Source: Deltaproteobacteria bacterium
Lineage (GTDB): Bacteria; Desulfobacterota; Syntrophobacteria; BM002
Direction: 5' to 3'
DNA: 55,031 bases
Assembly: GCA_022340905.1 (NCBI GenBank)
Contig: JAJDNB010000003.1
Location: forward strand, 1-55,031
Of this stretch, positions 9,157 to 17,699 are shown piece after piece. How positions within the stretch are numbered: the first letter of the stretch is position 1; every line of letters starts with the position of its first letter. A program made the position numbers and the translations under genes. Under the pieces are notes generated by a model. The model saw only the letters and a list, made by a program, of their open reading frames with translations, searched no databases and was not told where the DNA came from.

Positions 9157-9364
9157 AGGGGCACCCATCTCTTTTACGCATAGGTTAGTTTCCCTACTAA
9201 AGCATGGCTAGTCTGATTATGAACTCTTCCTTTTGAACTTTCCCAAATACAATCTTTTTCGTCAGACTCCCTGTAAGCTCTTGTTAGTTTTCTGACTCCT
9301 TGACAGGTTATTTCAGCTCTATACTATGTAGATAGGTATCGTGTGGTTCGTTTTGGGGTTTGTC

Positions 9365-10885
9365 ATGAATGTAGTCACCAATATTCAGACCGAGAAGCTT
9401 GCTCACTATGTGGATAATCTCATTGTGAACTGTCGAAACATCTCTGTTTTGATTGATGTCGCCCAAGAAGAAGATTATGACCTCTATCTAGTAGGTGGTT
9501 TTCTCCGAGACACCTTGCTAGGTCACGTTTGCAAGGATGTGGACTTTGTCAGCAGTAAGGCTTCTGAACTTACAAAGTTGATGGCGAGAAACACCAGTAG
9601 CAAACCAGTGGTAATAGACCGGAAATTTGGGACTACGCGATTTATACCTCGTGTTCAACCGCATATCCTAGATGAGCAATTCGTCGTTGACCTTTCTCCC
9701 CTGAAAGGCTCAACTATCGTTGACGACCTTTATCAGCGTGATTTTACTATCAATTCTCTCGCCCTAGATATCTCAGCATGGCGGATAGATGGAGGAACCC
9801 ATCTCCTCGATCCTTTAGGAGGAATTGCCGATCTTGAGGCTGGTAAATTGCGGGTTTGTTCGAAACAGTCGCTCTCAGATGATCCGCTCCGTATTTTGAG
9901 AGCGTACCGTCTAGTATCGACTTACGGTTTTAGTCTGACTGCCCAGACACGCAAGAACATTCTCCAAACGTGTCACCATTTACATGAGGTAGCGGTAGAG
10001 CGAATCAGAGATGAAATGATGCTGATTCTTTCTGCAGTAAATTCCGTATCAATCCTCAAAATGCTGGCGGAAGACGGTGTATTGAGACTTTTGCTGCCGG
10101 AGCACGTGGAGATACACAAGAATAATTCCCTTCATTTAGATGTTTGGCAGCAGAGGTTCTCAACGCTGGAAGCATTGGAGTTCTTATTGGTCAATCTTCG
10201 GGCGTTGCTTGGAGACTATGCTGACGAAGCTTTAACCATCCTTACCCAAAAGCTCGGGGGTGAAAGAAAACGAGAGGCTTCCCTCAAGCTTGCTGTTTTG
10301 CTCCTCCATATAGGTCCGTCCCATTCCAGTTCTGTGAGCAAGAACGCTGCTACCCACTCTCATGCTCACCGGGTAGCAGGATCGGAGTTGGCCGCTTCTT
10401 TTTGTACCCGTTTACGGTTAAGTAACAGAGAAATCACTTTTGTTAGCCAGATTCTCCACCACTATATGCGTCCAAGGAAACTGTTTTGGTACACTCGTAT
10501 TCCGTCAAGGGAGTTAGTCTCTTTCTTTGGACTAGGACCTGAACTTTTTTGGCCTCTCCTTCTACTCTTTGCCTCGGAATTCGCGGCGTCTCAAGGACAT
10601 GTTTCAGCTGGAGGTGCTCTGCAACCACTGCGGACGCGAATACGTGGGTGGTTGGACTTCTATCATGATACACTCAAGCCTAGAATAACAGCGCCTCCAA
10701 TAGTCAGCGGTCGCGATCTTATCAACCAGTTGCACCTCGCACCAGGCCCTCTGGTGGGAAGACTTCTCAGGTCTCTGGCCGAACTTCAGTGGGAGGGGCG
10801 AGTCAGTACACGCCAGGAAGCCCTCGATCATGCCAGTAGGTTGTTAGAACAGTTGAAACAAAGGAATCGAAAGACACAAGATTAG
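9365..10885 (+). CDS. CCA-adding enzyme / poly(A) polymerase family nucleotidyltransferase
   Basis: A roughly 506-residue class II nucleotidyltransferase. The catalytic head has LVGGFLRDTLLG followed by DVDFV, the paired aspartates that hold magnesium. RDFTINSLALDI and DDPLRILRAYRL are the base-selection and neck motifs. The C-terminal half has scattered histidines (ILHHYMRP), as in an HD-like region. The family adds CCA to tRNA 3' ends or poly(A) tails to RNA; sequence alone does not separate the two here. A GTG at 9341 would add eight hydrophobic residues; the ATG at 9365, preceded by TTGGGG, is preferred. Confidence 0.85.
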   Translation: MNVVTNIQTEKLAHYVDNLIVNCRNISVLIDVAQEEDYDLYLVGGFLRDTLLGHVCKDVDFVSSKASELTKLMARNTSSKPVVIDRKFGTTRFIPRVQPHILDEQFVVDLSPLKGSTIVDDLYQRDFTINSLALDISAWRIDGGTHLLDPLGGIADLEAGKLRVCSKQSLSDDPLRILRAYRLVSTYGFSLTAQTRKNILQTCHHLHEVAVERIRDEMMLILSAVNSVSILKMLAEDGVLRLLLPEHVEIHKNNSLHLDVWQQRFSTLEALEFLLVNLRALLGDYADEALTILTQKLGGERKREASLKLAVLLLHIGPSHSSSVSKNAATHSHAHRVAGSELAASFCTRLRLSNREITFVSQILHHYMRPRKLFWYTRIPSRELVSFFGLGPELFWPLLLLFASEFAASQGHVSAGGALQPLRTRIRGWLDFYHDTLKPRITAPPIVSGRDLINQLHLAPGPLVGRLLRSLAELQWEGRVSTRQEALDHASRLLEQLKQRNRKTQD

Positions 10886-11011
10886 GAGATAGGAGATAGA
10901 AGATAGAAGGCAGCAGGCTGCGAATAGAAATCGAGAATCAGAGGTCGGAGATCAGGGGACAGATGGCTAAATTGCAAATTTATCTTGTTGCCCTATGCTC
11001 TATGCCCTGCC
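10882..11011. repeat. TTAGGAGATAGGAG and CCCTATGCTCTATGCC word repeats
   Basis: Directly at the polymerase stop codon runs ATTAGGAGATAGGAGATAG, then AAGATAGAAGG and looser copies to about 10962. CCCTATGCTCTATGCCCTGCC follows at 10991-11011. The complement of the first word (CTCCTATCTCCTAAC) recurs at 46184-46198, and the second family matches 281-340. No gene is visible in this 180-base gap. Confidence 0.7.
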
Positions 11012-11066
11012 TCATTTCCCTTGACGGTCTATGGCTTTTTGGCTACACTGACATTCATTATTCTAA

Positions 11067-11321
11067 ATGATTAATAATATGAATATCTTACCCGACTCAT
11101 TATTGAACCGGCTCAGACAAAGTGAGCTCAAACTAGCCAAATCCATCCTGCGGTGGAAATTGCAGAAAGAGAGTACCCCTGTACCGGATGACACCCAACT
11201 CGAGGTGGCAGCGTCGCGCCTCCTGGATGAAGCACGAGAAATAGCCAAAAAAAGAGGAAAGACTTTGCTGGAAATTCTCAAAGAAGAAGCGAGGCAATTT
11301 TTCGACTCGAGATCGCCCTGA
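11067..11321 (+). CDS. Small conserved-looking hypothetical protein
   Basis: An 84-residue charged, probably helical protein rich in Leu, Lys, Arg and Glu, with no transmembrane segment, cysteine or recognised motif. It begins MINNMNILPDSLLNRLRQSE and ends in a helix-forming stretch (DEAREIAKKRGKTLLEIL). It is 20 bases ahead of the left-handed beta-helix protein on the same strand and may be co-transcribed with it. Support as a gene comes from codon usage, the position in an otherwise empty gap and co-orientation. A second start at Met5 is possible. Function unknown. Confidence 0.55.
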   Translation: MINNMNILPDSLLNRLRQSELKLAKSILRWKLQKESTPVPDDTQLEVAASRLLDEAREIAKKRGKTLLEILKEEARQFFDSRSP

Positions 11322-11341
11322 ACCATTCCATTGGAGATAGA

Positions 11342-12136
11342 ATGCTTTCTGCAAAAGATTTTTTCGATCTCAAGGATTGGGCTCATGGAAGACTATTCAA
11401 TGAGGATGAGCCAGTCTGGCACGCCTTTACTCGTCTGAAATCCTACATGTCCCAGGCATTAAAGCCAAATTCACAGGAAGTTGGCAGTCTTCGCCCGGTA
11501 TTTCAGCAAACAACGGTTCTTTACAGAGGAAATATTTTGACTTCTGGATTCGAATTGCGGCCAGGCGACGTTACCAAAGGAAAATTTCAAGTTATCCATG
11601 CTGGAGAAGCTCTCGAAGGAGCAACTGTGTTCTATGCTGGGGCCTGCCTTATGGATGATGATATCTTTGTTGGACCGGGTAGTGTGGTTGAGCCTGGAGC
11701 TCTGATTAAAGGCCCAACAATCATCGGCTCACACTGCGAGATTCGGCAGGGCGCCTACCTTCGTGGCCATTGTCTGGTGGGGAATCGCTGTGTGTTAGGA
11801 CACACAACCGAGATGAAACATTCCGCGATGTTGGATGACGCCAAAGCCGGCCACTTTGCCTACATCGGAGATAGTATTCTTGGAAACCGCACTAACCTGG
11901 GGGCGGGTACAAAACTGGCAAATCTCAAAATAACCGGTACACCAGTGGGAATAAGAATTAACAATGAGATATATGATACAGGCCTGCGAAAATTGGGTGC
12001 CATAATCGGAGACGATAGCGAGACGGGCTGCAATTCTGTTACAAATCCTGGAACCTTATTGGGTCGCCGCTGTTTAGTATTGCCGACCCTATCGGTGGGA
12101 AGTGGATATTACCCAGATGAGTCAGTTATCCGTTAA
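11342..12136 (+). CDS. Left-handed beta-helix nucleotidyltransferase/acyltransferase-like protein
   Basis: A 264-residue protein whose centre (about 95-250) shows the hexapeptide periodicity of left-handed beta-helix enzymes (VGPGSVVEPGALIKGPTIIG, then IRQGAYLRGHCLVG). It resembles the C-terminal half of GlmU-type UDP-GlcNAc or sugar-1-phosphate enzymes. No N-terminal sugar-nucleotide transferase domain with its GxGTRM loop is present, so it is either an acyltransferase half or a stand-alone relative. It probably forms a trimer in the cytoplasm and modifies a sugar nucleotide. The start ATG follows a short gap after the small hypothetical gene; a weak GGAG lies upstream. Confidence 0.72.
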   Translation: MLSAKDFFDLKDWAHGRLFNEDEPVWHAFTRLKSYMSQALKPNSQEVGSLRPVFQQTTVLYRGNILTSGFELRPGDVTKGKFQVIHAGEALEGATVFYAGACLMDDDIFVGPGSVVEPGALIKGPTIIGSHCEIRQGAYLRGHCLVGNRCVLGHTTEMKHSAMLDDAKAGHFAYIGDSILGNRTNLGAGTKLANLKITGTPVGIRINNEIYDTGLRKLGAIIGDDSETGCNSVTNPGTLLGRRCLVLPTLSVGSGYYPDESVIR

Positions 12137-12231
12137 GTATGGCTATAGCTATTGGCGAAAGCCCACTGAGACTCAACATTCCCTTCCTTTATTTTTTTAT
12201 AATTATTTTAGTTAATTATCGAAAATTATCG

Positions 12232-12260
12232 TTGACAAAGGAAAAAGCTTCAGCTAGTTT
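12232..12260 (+). promoter_or_regulatory. Candidate promoter for HU/IHF gene
   Basis: A perfect -35 (TTGACA, 12232-12237) is followed after 17 bases by TAGTTT, a weak -10. It lies about 120 bases upstream of the HU gene, behind an AT-rich stretch that could act as an upstream element. Confidence 0.45.
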
Positions 12261-12353
12261 GGTAGAAGTTTTTAGAGAGATAGGGATTTTCGTCGTACCC
12301 TCCTTTACACAAAGGGGGATGCTTGGGAAAAAATTTCAGAGGGAGGAAGGCGG

Positions 12354-12632
12354 ATGAACAAGAGCCAGCTCATCGAGCGAATTGCTAAAGAGGAGGGTAT
12401 CACGATCAAGAATGCTGCCAGCGTGGTGAATGTGGTTTTTGACTCCATGTCCGACTCTCTTGCCAAAGGAGACCGGGTCGAAATCCGAGGCTTCGGCAGC
12501 TTTAAAGTCAAAAGCTACGATAGTTATCAGGGACGCAATCCAAAAACAGGAGAGATTATTCAAGTAAAACAAAAAAAGCTCCCTTATTTTAAAGTTGGAA
12601 AAGAGATGAAGGAACGCGTTGACAGCAAATAG
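12354..12632 (+). CDS. HU/IHF family DNA-bending protein
   Basis: A 92-residue nucleoid protein. The family signature is complete: RVEIRGFGSFKVK, then GRNPKTGEII in the beta-arm that enters the minor groove, and a basic C-terminal helix (FKVGKEMKERV). Length and sequence suit an IHF-alpha-like or HU subunit, which cannot be separated here. It works as a dimer that bends DNA. The start is fixed by GGAGGAAGGCGG just before ATG. The gene stands alone with its own candidate promoter. Confidence 0.93.
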   Translation: MNKSQLIERIAKEEGITIKNAASVVNVVFDSMSDSLAKGDRVEIRGFGSFKVKSYDSYQGRNPKTGEIIQVKQKKLPYFKVGKEMKERVDSK

Positions 12633-12676
12633 AACCGATGGGCTCTAATTTGTAGATTTTGTCATCCACTTCTCGA

Positions 12677-12704
12677 GCACCATCTACAGTTGCTGTAGGT
12701 GCGG
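12677..12704 (+). other. RNA hairpin downstream of HU gene
   Basis: GCAC, CTACAG, a TTG loop, CTGTAG and GTGC can pair into a stem of ten base pairs with a three-base bulge. There is no T run after it, so it is not a textbook terminator. It may protect the HU mRNA end. Confidence 0.45.
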
Positions 12705-12824
12705 GAAAGGATAATTCCAACAAATTCAGGGAGATCTACAAGAGAGGTAATGGTGACCCTCTTTGGCCCTTGATTGGCAAACTCGCCCCTTCAGCAAAAA
12801 GCCTACATATTTTTGCCCACCAAA

Positions 12825-13376
12825 ATGGTTGATCCGTCACAGGAGAGAAATTTAACTTTTAGCAAGATTAAGACCGCTTACCAAGACTTTTATCAAAGAC
12901 TCAAAGGTTTAGAAAACACACCACCATACCGATCTACGAAGTCGGGTATGTGGGCCACTTCTGTGGCAGAAGAGATTTACCACGCTTTCTGCCATTTCGA
13001 GCTGGATCAGTATAATCACGTGGCTGACTTGGGGAGCGGAGACGGCATAGTGGTGGTCATTGCATCATTATTCACTCAGGCTACTGGCTACGAAATTGAC
13101 GAATGGCTCTATCAACAATCAAAAAAAATCAGTCATTCACTTAACCTGTCCAAAGCCACATTTCTACGGAAAGATTTTTTCCAGGCCGACCTCAGCGCAT
13201 ATGACCTGTTATATTTGTATCCGGACAAACCTATTTACGAGCTGGAGAAGCACTTGCTTGCCACCTGGAGTGGACGCCTTCTCGTAAATGGGCCCCATTT
13301 CCCACCTTGTCATTTAAGAAAAATAGCTGAATGTGAGTCATTCGCGGGGAGATTTGCCTTATACGAATCTCCTTGA
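12825..13376 (+). CDS. SAM-dependent methyltransferase-like protein
   Basis: A roughly 183-residue class I methyltransferase fold. Motif I is VADLGSGDGIVVV, followed by an acidic end of strand 2 (TGYEIDEW) and motif IV-like DLLYLYPDKP. The protein is short, without an accessory domain. The target is unknown; the pattern resembles small methyltransferases that act on protein or lipid. A TTG at 12774 would add 17 residues. Upstream of it an ATG at 12750 with a very good ribosome site (AGAGAGG) opens only seven codons and stops exactly where the TTG begins (TGATTG). This may be a coupled mini-ORF or a frameshift remnant. Confidence 0.72.
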   Translation: MVDPSQERNLTFSKIKTAYQDFYQRLKGLENTPPYRSTKSGMWATSVAEEIYHAFCHFELDQYNHVADLGSGDGIVVVIASLFTQATGYEIDEWLYQQSKKISHSLNLSKATFLRKDFFQADLSAYDLLYLYPDKPIYELEKHLLATWSGRLLVNGPHFPPCHLRKIAECESFAGRFALYESP

Positions 13377-13474
13377 ATCCCCAAAGCTCCCACAGCTTGC
13401 ACGAAAGGCACGACACATTGCAAGTGTCTATGAACTATTGGAGTCCTGGAGTTAAGGTTGCCTCGTTAGCTAGA

Positions 13475-15001
13475 TTAAACACGCAAAGTGGCTAGCAGAA
13501 GAGAATCGATGTGGTCCAAAAGCTGACGATACAAGCCGCCGTAACTTTTGCTCCCATAACACTGAACACAGTTAAACATTTCATTTCGTAGAGTTCGCAC
13601 ACTGGGGGCCAACGCACCGGTATTCACGCCATCTTCTCCATTGAGTTGCCCTCCTTCCTCTGCCAACAAAGCTCGCCCTTTATGGTGAAATTGGTTCCAA
13701 AGTTCTTCGAGTCTGCCACACTGCTCGTCCATTTCCATCATAAGGTCAGTATGGGAAACAGTTGCCACTGCTCCTGTCCGTTCCAGCTCATCTACAAGCC
13801 CGTTCAGAAGTACGGCAATTGTACCAAATTCAGCTCCCCGAACACCTCGTCTCCACTGCAGCAGCCAGGAATTGCGCCAAGACCACAGGTTGTGTGTTTC
13901 ACCCAAAGCAACTAACCCGAGGGCCTCTCGGGCTATCTTTTTTATCCGTTCGAGACTCTTACCGTCCACCTCTCTTATTGTCAGAGGATTGATCTTATGA
14001 GAATCATCATGGGCTCCAAGGGCTGAATCATTTAGCAAATCATACCAAATATTGAAAAGAGCCGTGTTTCCAGCGGCATCACCCGGGGTTTCCAAATGTA
14101 GATATGAAAGGAAAACTCTACCCTCACCGTATCTGCCTTCAAGCACTGCGGGCTCGTCAATGATCCGCTTGGGGTCCAGATTTATCTCATAGGCCTCCTC
14201 AAATTGTCCCCAGTCTCTTCCATCTGCCAAGGTTTCACTGACCTTGAGATCTGAAACACAAAAATCGCTCTCCGGCTGGCCATATTGTCCAAGAACCAGG
14301 ATGTTATCGGACTCCACAATGTGAAACTGTGAAGGCCACCAGACGTGGAAGGCCTCCTCCCTGGCAAGGCCCCACCAGAAAGGGTGTGGCCTTGCCTGGC
14401 GCACCCGAATAGAACCACTAAAATTGGGAAGTCGATCGGTCATTGGTTTTCGGGTTACCGGGACCAGTGCCAGCCCTTCATCCACCTGGAGAGCAAGCCC
14501 GGCACCTCCACAAATTCCCAGATAGGCGCCGCCTTTATACACATAGCGGTGCAGCTCTTCTCGACCACCACCACCCAGTTCTTTGCTCCTGAGGCTAGCC
14601 CAGCCGCCTGGAACAACAAGCAACTGGTAGCTTGCAAGAGCACCTGCTCTCACATCTCTCGCAGTAATCAAATCAAAGGAGAAACCGAGATCCCTCAGAG
14701 TACTAACTGCCAGGAGCCCCCACAGAAAAGACTTGTCCCACAAGAGGGCAACCCGCCCTGGTTTGACGACCAGAAGGTGACTGAACGCCGAATCCGGCAA
14801 CTCTAAGGGCTCAGAGGGAACCGGAATCTCATCGCTCACTTTGGATGCAAGGAAGAGATCTCCAGGGTCGGCAAAAGAGGTCGGAGGCCCCTGCCAACGG
14901 TAAACCATATTTCCCTCAGATATGCGACGGTTAACCACCCTCAGGAGGTTGGCAAACGATTTCGGATGGTGCAGTCTGAAGCGATCTAGGTGGAAGGTCA
15001 T
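13475..15001 (-). CDS. BPL_N (biotin-protein ligase N-terminal, GATase-like) domain protein
   Basis: A roughly 508-residue protein. The first half contains a class I glutamine-amidotransferase-like fold of the BPL_N kind: VALLWDKSFLWG, LLVVPGGWASL, then the nucleophile-elbow-like GGAYLGICGGAGLAL with a candidate cysteine. The second half is helical and unassigned. BPL_N proteins often occur without a biotin ligase domain and their reaction is not settled. TTG at 15016 is an alternative start; the ATG at 15001 is preferred. It is the last gene of a leftward series that starts with the TPR proteins. Function is not established. Confidence 0.7.
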   Translation of the reverse strand: MTFHLDRFRLHHPKSFANLLRVVNRRISEGNMVYRWQGPPTSFADPGDLFLASKVSDEIPVPSEPLELPDSAFSHLLVVKPGRVALLWDKSFLWGLLAVSTLRDLGFSFDLITARDVRAGALASYQLLVVPGGWASLRSKELGGGGREELHRYVYKGGAYLGICGGAGLALQVDEGLALVPVTRKPMTDRLPNFSGSIRVRQARPHPFWWGLAREEAFHVWWPSQFHIVESDNILVLGQYGQPESDFCVSDLKVSETLADGRDWGQFEEAYEINLDPKRIIDEPAVLEGRYGEGRVFLSYLHLETPGDAAGNTALFNIWYDLLNDSALGAHDDSHKINPLTIREVDGKSLERIKKIAREALGLVALGETHNLWSWRNSWLLQWRRGVRGAEFGTIAVLLNGLVDELERTGAVATVSHTDLMMEMDEQCGRLEELWNQFHHKGRALLAEEGGQLNGEDGVNTGALAPSVRTLRNEMFNCVQCYGSKSYGGLYRQLLDHIDSLLLATLRV

Positions 15002-15012
15002 TGTTACTAGGG

Positions 15013-15222
15013 TCAAATGCCCCGGATCTCGCCACAGTCGGGGCAGATCCAGGTCACAGAGTTACCGCTTATACCCCATTGATTTTCCTGCATACAAGCC
15101 AGACATATTTGAAAGCCGCAGTCACAGGTCCAGCAAAATTTATGCTCTTCACGGCAGCAATGGCAGAAAAACCTCTTACTTTTTTCCTTTCGCAGTTCTT
15201 TTGTCCGTTTCATTGCCACCAC
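15013..15222 (-). CDS. Small zinc-ribbon protein
   Basis: A protein of about 69 residues with nine cysteines in paired knuckles: CHCC, CWTCDCGFQICLAC and CPDC. It should bind two zinc ions and act in protein or nucleic-acid contact. It is packed between the MBL-fold hydrolase (20 bases upstream) and the BPL_N gene, on the same strand, which supports it as real. The start could be GTG at 15222 or the in-frame ATG at 15213, which has GAAGTGGTGG ahead of it. Confidence 0.68.
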   Translation of the reverse strand: MVAMKRTKELRKEKSKRFFCHCCREEHKFCWTCDCGFQICLACMQENQWGISGNSVTWICPDCGEIRGI

Positions 15223-15242
15223 TTCTGATGCGGAATGCTTAA

Positions 15243-15959
15243 TCAGGCTGGAATCTTTCCCCTCCGTCCCACCTCGATATCGTGGATCGGAATAAGAATA
15301 TCAGCCATCTCTTTAACACGCTGAGCGCTTTCATAAGCTTCAAGGGCGTCAATGTGAACACCCGGTGTTACCGCAGGGCCCACACCAGGGAAGTTATCAC
15401 CATTACAACAGAAGCCGGTAATGACTGCAGTTCCCTTATGGGTCTCCACCGCAACAGATTGTCCACCCACCGTGTGCCCGGGAGTCAGGATGACGCGAAC
15501 GCCGGGAACAATTTCCCCATCACCCTCCAAGGTAATAACCTCAGAGTCGTCGAGAAGGTCGGAATAGTAACGGTGGTCAAGAGGGTGGGGCGCCTTGAAA
15601 AAATCCAGTTCTACCTGCTGTACGTAAACCTTGGCATTCGTGCACTTGTAGGTATTCTCACAGTGATCATTGTGCAGGTGGGTCTGGATCACTATGTCCA
15701 CATCTTCTGGTCTCAAATCCACCGTGGCCAGAGCTTCTTCGAACTCCATAATTTGTAGACCAGTCCGTTCTTTGGCCTCGGGAGGAACCATGAACTCCTC
15801 CATCCCGGTATCCACAAGAATTCTTTGATCACCGCCCTCCAGGTAGAAAACATAAATGGGCAGATAAATACGTTTACCATAGCCTTTTTGGTAGGTCATA
15901 ATGCCCTGATCAGTCTCATTAATGCCCACAACCAAGGGATGGATCATGAATTTGCTCAT
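15243..15959 (-). CDS. Metallo-beta-lactamase-fold hydrolase (lactonase-like)
   Basis: A roughly 238-residue MBL-superfamily protein with the dinuclear zinc motif HLHNDHCEN, a third ligand in LTPGHTVGGQS and a distal histidine in LIPIHDIEVG. The pattern YVFYLEGGDQRILVDTGM at the N terminus is typical of AHL-lactonase-like enzymes. The family hydrolyses lactones or thioesters; the substrate is open. ATG at 15959 has GGCGG upstream at good distance, better than TTG at 15965. It belongs to the leftward TPR-FKBP gene series. No LuxI/LuxR pair is in the window, so a quorum-quenching role has no local support. Confidence 0.8.
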   Translation of the reverse strand: MSKFMIHPLVVGINETDQGIMTYQKGYGKRIYLPIYVFYLEGGDQRILVDTGMEEFMVPPEAKERTGLQIMEFEEALATVDLRPEDVDIVIQTHLHNDHCENTYKCTNAKVYVQQVELDFFKAPHPLDHRYYSDLLDDSEVITLEGDGEIVPGVRVILTPGHTVGGQSVAVETHKGTAVITGFCCNGDNFPGVGPAVTPGVHIDALEAYESAQRVKEMADILIPIHDIEVGRRGKIPA

Positions 15960-16008
15960 ATGCAACCGCCTTTCTCGATGGAGAGGCCTAACTATATGTT
16001 ATCATTAG

Positions 16009-16377
16009 CTATCTTTCCATTTCTTCCTTTTTGCGCCTATTCGCATACCAGCAGCTGAAATCGTACATGCCTCGATAACTATCCTGTTCGCGGAAAATAC
16101 CCTCCGCTATTTCCAAAACCCCCTTGACATATTCGGCCGAATAGTCGGTTATCTTACGTCCGGCAAAAAACCTTTCATATAACTCGTGTCCGGAATCTAG
16201 GATAACCTCCTCACCCTTGGCCTCTTGTCGCAACTTGTAGCCCAATGGCTCCTTGGGCTTCATAAAAGGATCCCAGTCATCATAGCCCTTTTTGAGAATC
16301 CGTTCCTGGGCTTTTGGTGACATTCCATCGAAGATAGCCCTTTTCTTTTCTTCTTCTTCGGGAGTTAGCTTCGCCAT
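16009..16377 (-). CDS. Conserved-looking hypothetical protein
   Basis: A 122-residue acidic/basic mixed protein starting MAKLTPEEEEKKRAIFDGMS, mostly helical by composition, with no membrane segment or recognised domain. An open frame continues upstream to 16470, but that extension translates a TTAGAAATGAGGAAATTAGG word repeat, so the later ATG is the likely start. It follows the FKBP gene on the same strand. Function unknown. Confidence 0.62.
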   Translation of the reverse strand: MAKLTPEEEEKKRAIFDGMSPKAQERILKKGYDDWDPFMKPKEPLGYKLRQEAKGEEVILDSGHELYERFFAGRKITDYSAEYVKGVLEIAEGIFREQDSYRGMYDFSCWYANRRKKEEMER

Positions 16378-16379
16378 AA

Positions 16380-16432
16380 CTTCTAAGCTCTCAAATTTCC
16401 TAATTTCCTCATTTCTAATTGCCCAATCTCGT
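16380..16432. repeat. AATTTCCTAATTTCC word repeat
   Basis: CAAATTTCCTAATTTCCTCA and TTTCTAATTGCCCAATCTC fill the gap between the FKBP gene and the hypothetical gene. A similar word (TAATTTTCTAATTCTCTAAT) recurs at 54366-54387. Confidence 0.6.
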
Positions 16433-16945
16433 CTACCCAGTAGACGGAGACCCTGGTTGTCCAAATTCACAAGGTCTCAGAATCTCTAGCTCTTCCTGGC
16501 TTGCCGATCTGACCTCTTTTATTGTGAAATCATAGATGAGAGTCTTTCCCGCCAGCGGATGGTTGTAGTCCAAGACCACACTGTCCAGTTTTTTTTCCAG
16601 GACAAAGTATCCGAAGGTAACCCGATGATCGGGGTTGGTGGCCCTTACCCAGCGACCTTCTTGAAGATTCCTACCTTCCGGAAATTCCTTGTAAAATTTC
16701 TCTTGAATCAGAGTGGGATCAGTGAGGCCAAAACCCTCTTCCGGGGGTACGGCAATTTGACCCGAATCTCCCTGAGCCATTCCGATCAATCCTCTTTCCA
16801 GCCCCGGGATTACCTGATTGTAGCCAGTAACAAACTCCATATAGGCGAGACCTTCCTCTGGATCGCCCTTAACAATCTCACCATCTTCCAATTTTACCGT
16901 GTATTTGATCACTACGTAACTGTTTTCAGGTTGAATTGTCACCAT
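16433..16945 (-). CDS. SlyD-type FKBP peptidyl-prolyl isomerase
   Basis: A 170-residue protein of the SlyD subgroup of FKBPs. The N-terminal half shows VIKYTVKLEDGEIV, then VIPGLERGLIGMAQGD, and the inserted chaperone flap (PPEEGFGLTD to VRATNPDHRV); NHPLAGKTLIYDFTIKEV closes the fold. It catalyses prolyl isomerisation and assists folding in the cytoplasm. The histidine-rich metal-binding tail of enterobacterial SlyD is absent; the tail here ends in GQPGSPSTG. It starts six bases after the TPR gene stop, so the two are co-transcribed. Confidence 0.9.
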   Translation of the reverse strand: MVTIQPENSYVVIKYTVKLEDGEIVKGDPEEGLAYMEFVTGYNQVIPGLERGLIGMAQGDSGQIAVPPEEGFGLTDPTLIQEKFYKEFPEGRNLQEGRWVRATNPDHRVTFGYFVLEKKLDSVVLDYNHPLAGKTLIYDFTIKEVRSASQEELEILRPCEFGQPGSPSTG

Positions 16946-16951
16946 GCACCT

Positions 16952-17590
16952 TTACTCCCTCGAGTCGCAGCCAAGCTCTTCAGCCAGCTCAGGATTTACT
17001 TGAAAGCCAAGTTCAAGTGCTTTTTCGCAGTGGGCTTTGGCCGCTTCCTTATCTCCCATTGCCCGATAAGCATGGAGCAGATTGTTGTGGGCCAGGGCAA
17101 AAGTAGGATTCAATTCGAGGGCCTTGAGATTCTCCCGAATGGCAGCCTCAAAGTCGCCCTTTTGGAAATAGACTCCACCGAGATTGGCCCTTACCGCAGC
17201 TTGATTTGGATCGATTTCCAAGGCCTTCTCGTACTCGAGCATTCCTTCATCCACTTGTCCATTCTGAATCAGGGCGAAACCCAGATTACTATGGGCGAGA
17301 GGGTGGCTGGGATTTATCTCCAGTGCCTTTTTGTTGGCCGCTATGCACGCATCCACATTACCTTTGCGCAAGAAAATTCCTCCCAGGTTGATATAGGCCT
17401 CGACCATCTTGGGATCGAAGACAATTGCCTGCTGAAACGCTGTAATTGACTCGTCCAGTTGGCCCCTCCTGGCATAGGCAAGACCCAGGTTGTAGTGAAG
17501 AGGAGCCGAGTAGGGCGTGGCCAAAAGTTGTTTTCTCAAAGCACGAAATATCGTATCTTCAGAAACCTCTCCAGTCTTTTTTTCTTCCAT
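16952..17590 (-). CDS. Tetratricopeptide-repeat protein
   Basis: A 212-residue soluble protein made almost wholly of TPR units. At least five 34-residue repeats are visible (for example PLHYNLGLAYARRGQLDESI and KALEINPSHPLAHSNLGFAL). There is no signal peptide. Such proteins are scaffolds; a partner may be the FKBP encoded six bases downstream. The N-terminal 15 residues are polar and unstructured. Confidence 0.85.
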   Translation of the reverse strand: MEEKKTGEVSEDTIFRALRKQLLATPYSAPLHYNLGLAYARRGQLDESITAFQQAIVFDPKMVEAYINLGGIFLRKGNVDACIAANKKALEINPSHPLAHSNLGFALIQNGQVDEGMLEYEKALEIDPNQAAVRANLGGVYFQKGDFEAAIRENLKALELNPTFALAHNNLLHAYRAMGDKEAAKAHCEKALELGFQVNPELAEELGCDSRE

Positions 17591-17699
17591 AACGTCTACT
17601 CCGCAAGAGATATCAGATCAAAAATTTAGGAATTCCGATCCCTCACATGCCAATAGTGAGCTCAAAAAACCTATGAATGAGGGGAGGGCAGGGGGATTC

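Noticed and set aside
15243-15959. Quorum-quenching lactonase
   Set aside because: The fold fits, but there is no signal synthase or receptor nearby; kept only as an MBL-fold hydrolase.
16559-17449. 296-codon plus-strand frame over the FKBP and TPR genes
   Set aside because: Antisense to two well-recognised proteins; no motif in its own translation.
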